Part shown: positions 1-8,423 of the stretch, one piece after another | Numbering within the stretch: the first letter of the stretch is position 1 | Layout: each line of letters starts with the position of its first letter | NCBI RefSeq assembly: GCF_000701345.1 | Contig: NZ_JNIJ01000013.1 | Location: 123,801 to 187,800 of the forward strand | Direction of reading: 5' to 3' | Length of the DNA: 64,000 bases | Source of the DNA: Bradyrhizobium sp. URHD0069 | GTDB lineage: Bacteria > Pseudomonadota > Alphaproteobacteria > Rhizobiales > Xanthobacteraceae | Made by a program: the position numbers and the translations under genes | Notes under the pieces: generated by a model | The model's database searches: none | Told to the model about the DNA's origin: nothing | The model's input: the letters and a program-made list of their open reading frames with translations, nothing else

Positions 1-984
1 CTGATGCGTGCAGGCTATCTCGGCGCCTTGGCGGCCTGGACCGGCTTCACCTTGCCGTCCGCGATAGCGATGATCTTGTTCGCGTATGGGGCGACAGGGC
101 TGCACGGACCGGCCGGACAAGGATTGCTGCATGGCCTCAAACTCACGGCCGTGGCCATCGTGGCGCAAGCCGTTTGGGGCATGGCACGTTCGCTCTGTCC
201 GGACCGCGAACGAGCCTCGATCGCGCTTGTCGCCGCGCTCATCATCCTGTTCAGCACCTCGTCGCTGGCGCAGATCGCAGCCATCGCTCTCGGCGGAGTC
301 GCCGGCATGTGGCTCTGCCGCGGCGAGCCGTTCACGGGCTTCGGCCCGGTCACCATGCCGGTGTCGAAAACCGCGGGCGTTATCGCTTTGGCGGCTTTCT
401 TTGTCCTTCTGGTCGGACTGCCCGCCCTGCGTATTCTGACTGGCTCCTTCGGGATCGCACTTTTCGAGGCGTTCTACCGCTCAGGCGCGCTGGTCTTCGG
501 CGGCGGACACGTCGTGCTTCCGCTGCTGCGAGAGGCGTTCGTGACGCCCGGATGGGTGAGCGACGACGCCTTTCTGGCAGGCTACGGAGCCGCCCAGGCG
601 GTGCCGGGACCCTTGTTCACGTTTGGCGCCTACTTGGGAGCCGTCTCCTCTCCGGAGCACAAATTGGCGGGAGCGGCGCTCGGGCTCGTCAGCATCTTCT
701 TGCCGGGCATTCTAATACTGCTCGGGACTCTGCCGTTCTGGGCATCGTTACGTAGGCGCGCTGGCGCTCAGGCCATGATGCGAGGAGTTAACGCGGCCGT
801 GGTCGGACTATTGGGCGCGGCGCTGTATGATCCGCTATGGACGACCACCGTCACCGATCGTTTTGATTTTGCCGTCGCTCTTGCGGGCTTCGTGCTATTC
901 ACGGTCTGGCGCGCACCACCACTGATCGTCGTCGCGATGAGCGCGGCATCCGGAGTGTTGGCAGGCATTCTGGCTGCCGGCTGA
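1..984 (+). CDS. chrA: Chromate transporter ChrA, 5'-truncated by window edge
   Basis: Inner-membrane CHR-family transporter that exports chromate. The frame is open from base 1 and the visible 327 codons are mostly hydrophobic. The C-terminal CHR domain is clear: a conserved stretch FGGGHVVLPLL near residues 166-176 is followed by AQAVPGPLFTFGAYLG. The family is usually about 400 residues with two CHR halves, so the N-terminal part of the first half lies outside the window. The ATG at base 4 is only an internal codon. No partner gene (chrB) is visible in the window. Family assignment is firm; substrate is inferred from the family. Confidence 0.9.
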   Translation: MMRAGYLGALAAWTGFTLPSAIAMILFAYGATGLHGPAGQGLLHGLKLTAVAIVAQAVWGMARSLCPDRERASIALVAALIILFSTSSLAQIAAIALGGVAGMWLCRGEPFTGFGPVTMPVSKTAGVIALAAFFVLLVGLPALRILTGSFGIALFEAFYRSGALVFGGGHVVLPLLREAFVTPGWVSDDAFLAGYGAAQAVPGPLFTFGAYLGAVSSPEHKLAGAALGLVSIFLPGILILLGTLPFWASLRRRAGAQAMMRGVNAAVVGLLGAALYDPLWTTTVTDRFDFAVALAGFVLFTVWRAPPLIVVAMSAASGVLAGILAAG

Positions 985-1192
985 AAATCGGCCCTTCCTC
1001 CAAGGACCGTTGCGGCGACGGCGACAAACATCGCGTCCCGAGGAGTCCGCAGTCTCGCAAACCGCCCGTAAGACTGGTCCTTCGCGCGTGCCCACGCTCA
1101 ATAGGCTGCGCCTGGCCGTTGTCGGCGCGGTGATGGCGCTGTCATCCGAGCCTGAGGTGAGGGCAAGCGAAGATGGACGACGAGACCTGACG

Positions 1193-1492
1193 CTATTGCG
1201 TCCGTATGGTCCCGTTCGAGTTGAAGTCCTTCTTCTTATCGTACCCGGAGTCGCGTAGATTTCGCATATGCATGTCGCGGTCGCTGCTGCTCACACCGCC
1301 CGGCCCGACGAACGGAGACGGACCCACACCACCAAATGCGTTTGGGTTCATCGGACGGGCAGATGGGTTTGGGTTCATCGCGGCGGCAGATACGTTTGGC
1401 TTCGTCGCGCGGCTATGATGAGTCCGTTGCGCGGCCAAAGCGACAGAAGTGGAGAGAGTGAGGATAGCAAGGCTAACAAGGATTTTGTTCAT
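1193..1492 (-). CDS. Small secreted protein of unknown function
   Basis: A 99-residue protein with an N-terminal Sec signal (MNKILVSLAILTLSTSVALAA) and likely cleavage after ALA, so it is probably periplasmic. The mature part is rich in Asn, Pro and Gly, including a repeated PMNPN-type segment, and ends in a charged tail. The start is supported by AGGAG six bases upstream of the ATG. I do not recognise a domain. It stands alone, opposite in direction to chrA. The signal peptide and ribosome site make it a credible gene. Confidence 0.75.
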   Translation of the reverse strand: MNKILVSLAILTLSTSVALAAQRTHHSRATKPNVSAAAMNPNPSARPMNPNAFGGVGPSPFVGPGGVSSSDRDMHMRNLRDSGYDKKKDFNSNGTIRTQ

Positions 1493-1600
1493 GCTCAGCT
1501 CCTCTGAACTGGAAAGAAGCGCCAGCCCCTGCCTTGAACTATAACTATTTCAGAGAGTTTTTCGTTCCAACGATGGCTTGGATGCTGAGGGCTGTTGTCG

Positions 1601-1705
1601 AAGGGCAACGACTGGACCCGCTGGTATCCGTGGATCGTCGAGACGGCGCGGAAGATCCGGAAAACCCAGTTCATCCTGGACGGCGAAGCAGTCGTGCTTG
1701 GCCGT
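1601..1705 (+). pseudogene. Fragment of ATP-dependent DNA ligase LigD
   Basis: Plus-strand translation gives NDWTRWYPWIVETARKIRKT followed by QFILDGEAVVLG. This matches the region of LigD-type ATP-dependent ligases just downstream of the catalytic lysine motif, where the ILDGE segment is conserved. The similarity stops abruptly on both sides and no start or catalytic lysine motif is present, so it is a decayed fragment. The rest of 1500-1977 holds no gene I can support. A second LigD piece lies near 20.1 kb. Confidence 0.55.
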
Positions 1706-1977
1706 CGACGGTATGGATGTCCGGAACCTTTGCCGACAACGGCTCAGTGATGACGAGCTGGCAGCGTGCTGCGGCTTGGGCGGCGATTGGGACAACTGCT
1801 ACATCGGGGTGCTCGCCGCGATCGCCGCGACGCCGGTCAGAACTCAGGCGTCGATCGGCCCGCAACCGCGGCAACTCCAGTTCAGTTTCATCGCGCCCGA
1901 ACTTTAGCTCAACGGCAGCGGTGCCGCTGGCATTGGGCCCCGAACAGGCGGGTTTCGGCAATGCCTTTCCGTTGCAC

Positions 1978-2310
1978 CTACAATGTTGGGAATAGCCTGT
2001 CCCTTATATAGCGCGAGGTAGGGGTAAGTCGAATGCCGCGCGGCTTGCGCCAGACCGCCTTGTCGATCTCGTTCTTATCGCCAATTGTCAGGCGGCCGGA
2101 CGCTTTCCTCGCAACAAAAATTGCATCGCTCATTTTTCTGCCTGAGCGACGATTTTTGGACGTCACTTCTTTCCAGAGCCGGATACGCCCAACCTTGAGC
2201 TTCGGTAGCTCCTCCTTGATCTCCCTGCGCAGGCAGGCCCTTGCGCTTTCGCGTGCGCGCTTCCGCCCACCAGGAAACATCCACAGCCGGTCCCGCTTGC
2301 GTCTTACCAA
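1978..2310 (-). CDS. Nudix hydrolase, start uncertain
   Basis: A Nudix-family pyrophosphohydrolase of about 110 residues. The Nudix box is complete (G-x5-E-x7-REIKEEL) and directly follows the usual strand LWMFPGG. Substrate cannot be told. No ATG or GTG is in frame upstream; the only ordinary candidate is the TTG at 2308-2310. The reading frame continues upstream as VKRGKVLL, which looks like the family's first strand, until a TGA stop. The N-terminus may therefore be damaged. The last 40 residues are duplicated as a separate fragment near 12.2 kb. Confidence 0.65.
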   Translation of the reverse strand: MVRRKRDRLWMFPGGRKRARESARACLRREIKEELPKLKVGRIRLWKEVTSKNRRSGRKMSDAIFVARKASGRLTIGDKNEIDKAVWRKPRGIRLTPTSRYIRDRLFPTL

Positions 2311-2520
2311 AAGAACCTTGCCGCGCTTTACCGCTATCAGTTTTGAGGACTTCGCCTTTCAGTGTGGTTCGTTACGAGCTACATTCCCCATCTTCATAAT
2401 AGCTCCATTCTAAAGATGACATTAAGTCCATCGCAGTCCTTTTTCGTAGCTGTACGCCGGCGTGGCCGATGAATAAACGTTAGATCGTAAGCGACGAGCG
2501 GGCACGCCTCACGGCTCGTC

Positions 2521-2682
2521 GAGCTACATGGCGGCGCAGCGCAGGCGGAAGACGCGCCGCTGACCACGGCCACCGCGGAAATGAAATGGCTGAACGGCTT
2601 CTTGGTCGCCACCTTCGAGGGCGAGTTCTCCGACGTCACCGAAAGTTACACCGGCAAGGGCATCGTGCGCTACGCCTGGTAG
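2521..2682 (+). pseudogene. C-terminal fragment of an unrecognised protein, possibly phage-derived
   Basis: The plus-strand frame ends MKWLNGFLVATFEGEF then SDVTESYTGKGIVRYAW and TAG. The composition looks like real coding sequence rather than noise, but no start with a ribosome site is present and upstream similarity is lost. I do not recognise the family. The surrounding stretch 2311-2866 holds no other gene I can support. Confidence 0.3.
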
Positions 2683-2866
2683 TCGTCGATTTCTGCCGTT
2701 CGCACATCTCGCCGTTCAGGGGCGACGCTTTCGCGCGGGCGTGTTAGTGGCAACAACTGCGGCCGCTGACACCAGGAAATCGACGATCGCCCCGCGACTA
2801 CAAGATTGCCCGCCATGTGTGGCAGACACCTAGTGCTATGGCGCCGCCAGTGCTGGGTATCAAACC

Positions 2867-4072
2867 TCAATCGGCCGCATAGAACGCTTCACGGATGGGG
2901 TTCGAGAGCGGGCCGGAGCCAATAATCGCCGTCTGGGTCATGACCAGGCCGACAACACGGTTTGTCGGATCGATCCAAAACTGCGTGCCATAGATGCCGC
3001 CCCACCCATAGCTGCCGGCCGGAAGACGGCTCTTGGCTGCGGCTGGATCGGTCACGATCCCAAAACCCAGCGTGAAGCCCCAACCCGGCCCGCGGAGCGT
3101 CGGCATGTTGCCGGTCGCGTTCTGCGTCATCTGCCGGACTGTCTCAGCGCGGAGCACCCGCACGCCGTCGAGTTCGCCCTCGTTTAGCAGCATCTGCAAG
3201 AACCGCGCGTAGTCACCGATGGTGCCACTCATGCCGGCGCCGCCAGAGTTATAGGCGGTCGGAGAGAAGGCGCGGTTCGGATCGAGACTGGCAGTGCCCT
3301 TGGTGGGTGGGAACGGCACTGCCTCAGGTCCCATCACAGGAACGTAGCCCGTACCGAGTGGGCCCGTGACCTGTGCGGGCCGCGTCACCTGCACGAAGCG
3401 TGAGCGGATGGTCTCGGGTACGTTGAACACAAAGCCCTGGATGCGCAGGGGCTTTGCGATGCGCTCGGTTACAAAAGCTTCCAGGCTGGCTCCCGTCGCC
3501 TTCCCGAGCACGTCAGTGGCGAGCGAGTATTCCCAGCCCGTACCAGGCTGATAGCCAAGCGGAACGGAGGCAAGACGCTGCATCGCTTCAGCCGTGGTTA
3601 CCTCGGGTTGGTCTAGCCCGTCGGTCACGCGCGCTTCGCGGTATGCATCAATGAGCCGGGGATTATTGATGAAGTTATAGGAGAACCCGGCGGTATGGGT
3701 CATCAGTTCGCGGATCGTCGGGGGCCTGCTCGCAGGACCCTCGGTGCCGTCGGGCCCACGCGCCCGCAGCGTGGCGAACTCGGGCAGGAAACGGCTGACC
3801 GGATCGTCCAGGCTGATCTTGCCCTGCTCGATAAGGATCATCGCTGCGACCGCGGTGACGGCCTTCGTCATTGAGGCAAGGCGGAACATATCGTTCTCGC
3901 CGATCAGCGCGGTACTCCCGACCTCGCGAACGCCGACGCTGCGGCTGTAGACCGGGCGGCCGTTCTGGAGGATCAGCACCACAATCCCCGGGGTGCTGCG
4001 GCCTTCGACCAATCCCCGAAGGGTTTCATCGAGCTTCGCGTTGCGCGCCTCGGGCGAAAAGGCCAGCGTCAC
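2867..4072 (-). CDS. Class-C beta-lactamase-like serine hydrolase
   Basis: Serine hydrolase of the beta-lactamase/EstB family (PF00144). The nucleophile motif SxxK is SMTK in FRLASMTKAV. The second motif appears as YSL in WEYSLATDVLG, more like esterase members than true AmpC. A C-terminal GWGGIYGT segment fits the third motif region. The annotated start is a GTG at 4070-4072. The frame continues upstream to about 4147 as SRRRFIQLFGAAVVAFALS, a convincing twin-arginine signal, but that extension has no ATG, GTG or TTG. Either a rare start (ATC after GGGAGG) is used or the start was mutated. It probably acts in the periplasm if exported. Confidence 0.85.
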   Translation of the reverse strand: MTLAFSPEARNAKLDETLRGLVEGRSTPGIVVLILQNGRPVYSRSVGVREVGSTALIGENDMFRLASMTKAVTAVAAMILIEQGKISLDDPVSRFLPEFATLRARGPDGTEGPASRPPTIRELMTHTAGFSYNFINNPRLIDAYREARVTDGLDQPEVTTAEAMQRLASVPLGYQPGTGWEYSLATDVLGKATGASLEAFVTERIAKPLRIQGFVFNVPETIRSRFVQVTRPAQVTGPLGTGYVPVMGPEAVPFPPTKGTASLDPNRAFSPTAYNSGGAGMSGTIGDYARFLQMLLNEGELDGVRVLRAETVRQMTQNATGNMPTLRGPGWGFTLGFGIVTDPAAAKSRLPAGSYGWGGIYGTQFWIDPTNRVVGLVMTQTAIIGSGPLSNPIREAFYAAD

Positions 4073-4361
4073 AGGGGTGGGACTGAGCGCGAACGCTACT
4101 ACTGCCGCCCCAAACAGTTGGATGAAACGACGACGTGAGATGATGATGTCCCTCCCGTAGCCCGTTCTAACTGCCCATTCTCCAGCGACGCCAGATCGGA
4201 GTCAACGAGCCTAAACGGCGCGACGAAGGTAACGCTGGCTCTGGCCGATGATGGCGCGTTGAGCCGGCTGTCGATGTCGGTGTCAGAGCGGAGCGCACGC
4301 TCACCGAGTCCGGCCTTGGCATTTTCGTCGTTGTTGGACGGCTGTCGTTCGCAAACGGGCG

Positions 4362-4464
4362 CCTATACCAAAATCCCTTCGCCGGTACGTCTAAATACGC
4401 CAGCAAAATCAGAGCCAACATTTTCGCTTCCGAATATACGTAAAACACTTGATTTTGGTATAGG
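4362..4464. repeat. Perfect 14-bp inverted repeat upstream of the serine recombinase
   Basis: cctataccaaaatc at 4362-4375 is matched exactly in inverted orientation by gattttggtatagg at 4451-4464, with 75 bp between. It lies 36 bp before the recombinase start at 4501. It could be a recombination or binding site for that protein, or a hairpin. This is inference from position only. Otherwise 4167-4500 holds no gene. Confidence 0.6.
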
Positions 4465-4500
4465 TCCATGACACAGATGGTCTTCGGCAGGGAGATCAGC

Positions 4501-5109
4501 ATGAAGCGCGTTGCACTCTACATTCGTGTCAGCACGTCGAAGCAAGACACGGAAAATCAGCGCCGAGAATTGGAAGCGGTAGCTGATCGCTCTGGCTGGA
4601 AGATCGTCAAAGTTTACGAGGATGCTGGGATCAGCGGCGCCAAGGGCAGGGATCAACGTCCTGGGCTTGACGCCATGATGAAAGCGGTGAACGCGAAAGA
4701 GTTCGACATGGTCGCGACATGGTCAGTGGATCGGCTGGGTCGATCGCTCACCGACCTGCTCGGTATACTCCAGGGCCTCCATGAAAAGGGAGTCGGCCTG
4801 TTCCTTCACCAGCAAGGACTCGATACGACGACAAGCGCGGGCAAGGCGATGTTTCAGATGTTGGGCGTGTTTGCTGAGTTCGAGCGGGGAATTATTCGAG
4901 AGAGGGTCAATGCCGGTTTAGCGCGCGCCAGGGCGAAAGGAACGAAACTCGGCCGGCGTCGGGTTGAGCCCGCTGTTGAGGCACGAATTCGTGAACTGAA
5001 GGCCGCGGGCGACGGCATCCTCAAGATCGGCCGAAAGCTGGGCATCGGAACAAGCGTAGTACAGCGGGTTTTTAAGCAAGTTGCGTCGGAACCTGCGAAC
5101 TTCCGCTGA
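4501..5109 (+). CDS. Serine recombinase (resolvase/invertase family)
   Basis: A 202-residue small serine recombinase. The N-terminal resolvase domain starts MKRVALYIRVSTSKQ with catalytic Ser11. The arginine-bearing segment DRLGRSLTDL and the family motif GVFAEFERGIIRERVNAGLARARA follow. The C-terminal 40 residues form a helix-turn-helix (ILKIGRKLGIGTSVVQRVF). The ATG at 4501 is preferred over upstream codons because AGGGAG lies just before it. It converges on the CBASS operon with 37 bp between stops, suggesting that the block moved as a mobile unit. Whether it resolves, inverts or integrates is not visible. Confidence 0.9.
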   Translation: MKRVALYIRVSTSKQDTENQRRELEAVADRSGWKIVKVYEDAGISGAKGRDQRPGLDAMMKAVNAKEFDMVATWSVDRLGRSLTDLLGILQGLHEKGVGLFLHQQGLDTTTSAGKAMFQMLGVFAEFERGIIRERVNAGLARARAKGTKLGRRRVEPAVEARIRELKAAGDGILKIGRKLGIGTSVVQRVFKQVASEPANFR

Positions 5110-5146
5110 GGAGCATCGGCCGGCGTATTTTGAAGTCGCGGTCCGG

Positions 5147-5653
5147 CTATGCACATTCCTCAGCGGCCGGTACGAAGCGTCGGTCTCGAGCTTCGGAACG
5201 CGTGCCATTGACGGAATGGAACGAGGCCCAAAGCCCGCGCGGGAAAGAGCTTCGACCTACGATCAGGAGAAGAAATCCTGAAAGGTGATGGGTGGATCGG
5301 CGGACCACCTCAGCGATGCTCGTAAGATCGTCGGGGGACGGCTTCGGCGTGTCCTCCGGGTGTGTGTGCCAGTCGCCGACGTAATCCAGTCCTCGAGCAT
5401 GATGATCGAAGATTTCGTCCTGCTCGGACGCGCGATGCGGCCAGAAAGAAAGCCGGCCTCGTCGATCTCCTGCGCGCGGTCCGGTCGCGGTGATTATCTC
5501 CCAGTCGTTCCCCCGAACCCGCGCGAAAAGCTGACCGCCAGCTTCGCGATGAAAGAACCGTCGTTGCCGATGTGCATCGAACGTCTTGAGCGGCTGCGAT
5601 CGGATGCGGACAGAGATCGTCCCGACGGAGAACGCAAAGTCCAGCCCGCTCAC
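5147..5653 (-). CDS. cap3: CBASS JAMM/JAB-family protease Cap3
   Basis: Deubiquitinase-like metalloprotease of type II CBASS. In studied systems Cap3 cleaves the bond made by Cap2 and so reverses conjugation of the CD-NTase. The zinc-binding JAMM motif is complete: Glu37, then HTHPEDTPKPSPDD with His96, His98, Ser106 and Asp109. The 168-residue length fits a single JAB domain. The GTG start overlaps the cap2 stop as GTGA, which favours it over the longer upstream frame. It is the last gene of the operon and ends 37 bp from the convergent recombinase. Confidence 0.9.
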   Translation of the reverse strand: MSGLDFAFSVGTISVRIRSQPLKTFDAHRQRRFFHREAGGQLFARVRGNDWEIITATGPRAGDRRGRLSFWPHRASEQDEIFDHHARGLDYVGDWHTHPEDTPKPSPDDLTSIAEVVRRSTHHLSGFLLLIVGRSSFPRGLWASFHSVNGTRSEARDRRFVPAAEECA

Positions 5654-7377
5654 AGGAATGTCCAGTTGCTGCTGAAGAAGCCGCCCATCTCGCCCGGTTG
5701 TCCTCGACTTGCCACCCAGCCGGAGGCGATTGTCGCATCCGCTTCCCGAAAAGCTGCGGCATCCGAGAGCCACGAACGCCAACCCGACTTTATTTCGATG
5801 CCACGCAAGGCGTCAACCGCCAACCTGGCGACGAGAGCCTGGGCGTTGGAAAGCTCGATCGCGCCGAACGGGGTGGACGCCCCGCCGCATTCGGGCGGCG
5901 GTGGTCTACCACCCGTGACCGCGGGCAGCCGGAATTCTCCGTGCTCGTCGAAGCCGTCCGATAGTCTCGGACCGGAGGTTCGGATGAGGACGGCATGAGC
6001 GGCGAGGGCGTGCGCCTCCATCCAGCCGTACACGGCCGATGCCTTGTTCCCGGGCTGCGTCAGGGCGTGCTCGACCGACGCATCGGCCACCCAGTCGCCG
6101 GTGCAACTCACGACCAGGTCCGCCTGCTTCAACGCGTCGGGATGTTCGCGCGCGAAGGTCGCGAACGTCATCCGGTGATCCTGCACGAACCCGATCATCG
6201 GCAGGTCGGCGCGGATGGTGCTGGCCAACGCCTGCGCCTTTCCGTGGCCTACGACGCGCGCCCCAAGTTCGTGACGGCGGATGTTCTCCCATCCGAGATT
6301 TTCGGGATCGACCAAGCGGAGGTGCTCGACGCCTGCCTGCGCCAGCAGGCGGGCCACGCTTGATCCCAGGGCGCCGCAGCCCACTATGACGACCTTGGCC
6401 GCCGACATCTCCTGCTGAACGCCCTGAGGCAGGCGCGTCGACGACGCATCCAATCGGTTGGTAGCGAGACGTTCGATCAGGAAACGTTCAAAGAGCGCCT
6501 TAGCCGGCTTTTCTGCACTCTCGATACCTTCGCGCATGGCGCGCCGTTTCACCGGCTGCCCCGAAGCGTCGAGCGGCCGGTGGATCCGAACGGCGCCGTA
6601 ATGTTCGCGGCCCGACAGGGCCGTACCGGCGAGGATAACGAACGCTTCCATGGGATCGTTGGCCATCAGTTGCGCCAACAGATCCGCGCCGCCTTCCGAC
6701 CGCGATTGAACAAGCGTCCAGAGGTCCCCCGCGGAATCCGGATAGCGGTCTGGGGCGGGAAGGGGATCGATGGAGATGACCGCCGTCGTCTTGAGTCGCA
6801 ACGGTGGTGCGCCCGTCAGGTTGGTCCAGAATCTTCCGGCATCGACCTTGTTCGCGAAGACGAAAGCCTGACCGTCCGTCCGCACCGTGCGGGCCAGCGT
6901 CGTTTTGCGCGCTCCTCCGGAGCCCGGCAGGACCTGGACGCCGAGGTTCGCTCCGTTGATCCAGGTCAGCCAATAAGCGCCGAAATCCTCCCGGAAATCG
7001 TCGTCATGTTGCTTGGTTTCGTTCTCGGTGAGGAGTTGAAATGCCTCCGCGAGCGCCGTCCGGACGGTGCGCACCGCGTCGCCCTGCACAGGCTTTGCTC
7101 CGAGACAGAGCTTGCCTCCCTTCTCCACGTGCGGCTGCGCCTGTGCCCGCGTGTAGCCGACGAGGTAGATCCGCGCGGCGCTGAAGGGAAAGTCCGCGTC
7201 GACCTGGACCTCAAGCTCCCGTCCGCGCCATCTCAACCGCCAGCCCTCGGACATGCCGGGCCGCAGCGCGTCCTTCGACACGCGACCGACAAAGTCGTCT
7301 CCGAGTTTGATGAACCAGGCATCCAGCCCCAGGCTTGCGGAGTCGGCTACGGCCGTCGCTTGAAGCGGGAGGCTCAC
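5650..7377 (-). CDS. cap2: CBASS E2-E1 fusion protein Cap2
   Basis: Ubiquitin-like conjugating enzyme of type II CBASS. In characterised systems it links the C-terminus of the CD-NTase to target molecules and so primes it. Residues 1-130 form an E2-like domain with likely catalytic Cys91 in the segment HVEKGGKLCLGAKP. From about 325 a ThiF/E1 adenylation domain follows, with Rossmann motif VGCGALGSS (332-340). A probable E1 active-site Cys497 sits in PPPPECGGASTPFGA. Total 575 residues, as usual for Cap2. The GTG start overlaps the CD-NTase stop (GTGA). All expected residues are present, so it should be active. Confidence 0.93.
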   Translation of the reverse strand: MSLPLQATAVADSASLGLDAWFIKLGDDFVGRVSKDALRPGMSEGWRLRWRGRELEVQVDADFPFSAARIYLVGYTRAQAQPHVEKGGKLCLGAKPVQGDAVRTVRTALAEAFQLLTENETKQHDDDFREDFGAYWLTWINGANLGVQVLPGSGGARKTTLARTVRTDGQAFVFANKVDAGRFWTNLTGAPPLRLKTTAVISIDPLPAPDRYPDSAGDLWTLVQSRSEGGADLLAQLMANDPMEAFVILAGTALSGREHYGAVRIHRPLDASGQPVKRRAMREGIESAEKPAKALFERFLIERLATNRLDASSTRLPQGVQQEMSAAKVVIVGCGALGSSVARLLAQAGVEHLRLVDPENLGWENIRRHELGARVVGHGKAQALASTIRADLPMIGFVQDHRMTFATFAREHPDALKQADLVVSCTGDWVADASVEHALTQPGNKASAVYGWMEAHALAAHAVLIRTSGPRLSDGFDEHGEFRLPAVTGGRPPPPECGGASTPFGAIELSNAQALVARLAVDALRGIEIKSGWRSWLSDAAAFREADATIASGWVASRGQPGEMGGFFSSNWTFL

Positions 7378-8423
7378 GCGTGACGACGCTCCTTCGCGTA
7401 GCGGGTCTCGCCCTGCTTGATCACGGCGGGCCCGCTGGCCTTCTCGACCTGTGATTTCTTGGAAGGGTCGGGCTGCTTGGAGAACCAGTCGGTGAAGAAC
7501 AGGCTATCCCAAGCCTTCATCGCCTCGTCGTGCGTGCAGTCAAGCTTGTCGAGCACGTCGAGATGCTTCAGGTTCTCGTCGATCTTCTCCTTGAGGAATT
7601 TCGTCTTGTCGTCGCCGGATTCCGCGATGTTTTCGTCCAGCACCGGATGCCGGATGGAATCGTTCCAGGCCAGCCGGGCGCTGATGTTCTTCATCGTTTG
7701 TCGGAACGCGTAGTCCTCGCGTCGGTCGGATTGGACGAAGTGGTCCGAGACGAGCTTCGAGATCGCGAACCCACTGGTGATCTTGCTCGACCAGCCGTAA
7801 CGGCTGCGGGCGAACGCCTTGACGAGGCGGACGAGCCGTACAAACTGACCGTCGTTGCCGTTGGCCGTGGCGTCCGGCGACTTGTTCTTGTTCTCGTCCT
7901 TGAACCATGTCGTGTTGGCGAGAGGATCGGAAGTCCTCCATTTGTCGCCGGCAGCGATCTCGTACGATTTCGTCTCAGTGCCGGTGAACGGGTTCGTGGT
8001 CCGGTTCTCGCGGTAGACTGGGACGTCGACGTGGTAGCCCTCGTTCTTGTAGTAGACCCGTACACAGTTATTCCGCACGTCCGGCTGATCCGCGAAACGC
8101 TCGTCCTGCAGGGCCGCGCACACCATCTTCCTGGCGTCCGAAGCGGACTTTTCCTCGCCTTGCTCGTTCTTCAGGCTGTCGCGCGTGAAATAGATGCCGT
8201 CGTCGACGTCGTAGTCGCCACGGTCGTTTTGGATCATAGTCCGCATCGCGTAGGAGCCCTGCGTGCGCGACCCGATGGACTTCGGACTGCCGTTGCGCTC
8301 CAGACCTGACTTGAGCCGCTTGCGGTTGGCCTTCGCCTTGCTGTAGATGTCGGCGCGATCGTCGTCGGACATCCGCACTTCCACGCGCTCGAAGCCGGCT
8401 ACCTGGTCATTGCAGTTTTTCAC
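7374..8423 (-). CDS. CBASS cyclic-dinucleotide synthase (DncV-like CD-NTase)
   Basis: cGAS/DncV-like nucleotidyltransferase that makes the CBASS second messenger on phage infection. The active site is visible: TQGSY (Gly56-Ser57), metal-binding DVD at 72-74 in DYDVDDG, and third Asp133 in YHVDVPVY. The following GDKWRTSDP segment resembles DncV, which makes 3'3'-cGAMP; the product here is inferred. The 349-residue form starts at the GTG overlapping the capV stop (GTGA), with GGGAGG before it. A longer in-frame opening to 8873 would run through capV and is rejected. The C-terminal residue is Ala, a small residue as expected for a Cap2 substrate. Confidence 0.92.
   Translation of the reverse strand: MKNCNDQVAGFERVEVRMSDDDRADIYSKAKANRKRLKSGLERNGSPKSIGSRTQGSYAMRTMIQNDRGDYDVDDGIYFTRDSLKNEQGEEKSASDARKMVCAALQDERFADQPDVRNNCVRVYYKNEGYHVDVPVYRENRTTNPFTGTETKSYEIAAGDKWRTSDPLANTTWFKDENKNKSPDATANGNDGQFVRLVRLVKAFARSRYGWSSKITSGFAISKLVSDHFVQSDRREDYAFRQTMKNISARLAWNDSIRHPVLDENIAESGDDKTKFLKEKIDENLKHLDVLDKLDCTHDEAMKAWDSLFFTDWFSKQPDPSKKSQVEKASGPAVIKQGETRYAKERRHA

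Noticed and set aside
1010..1258. 82-codon frame downstream of chrA
   Set aside because: No ribosome site, and Arg/Pro-rich composition. It overlaps the end of the better supported secreted gene on the other strand.
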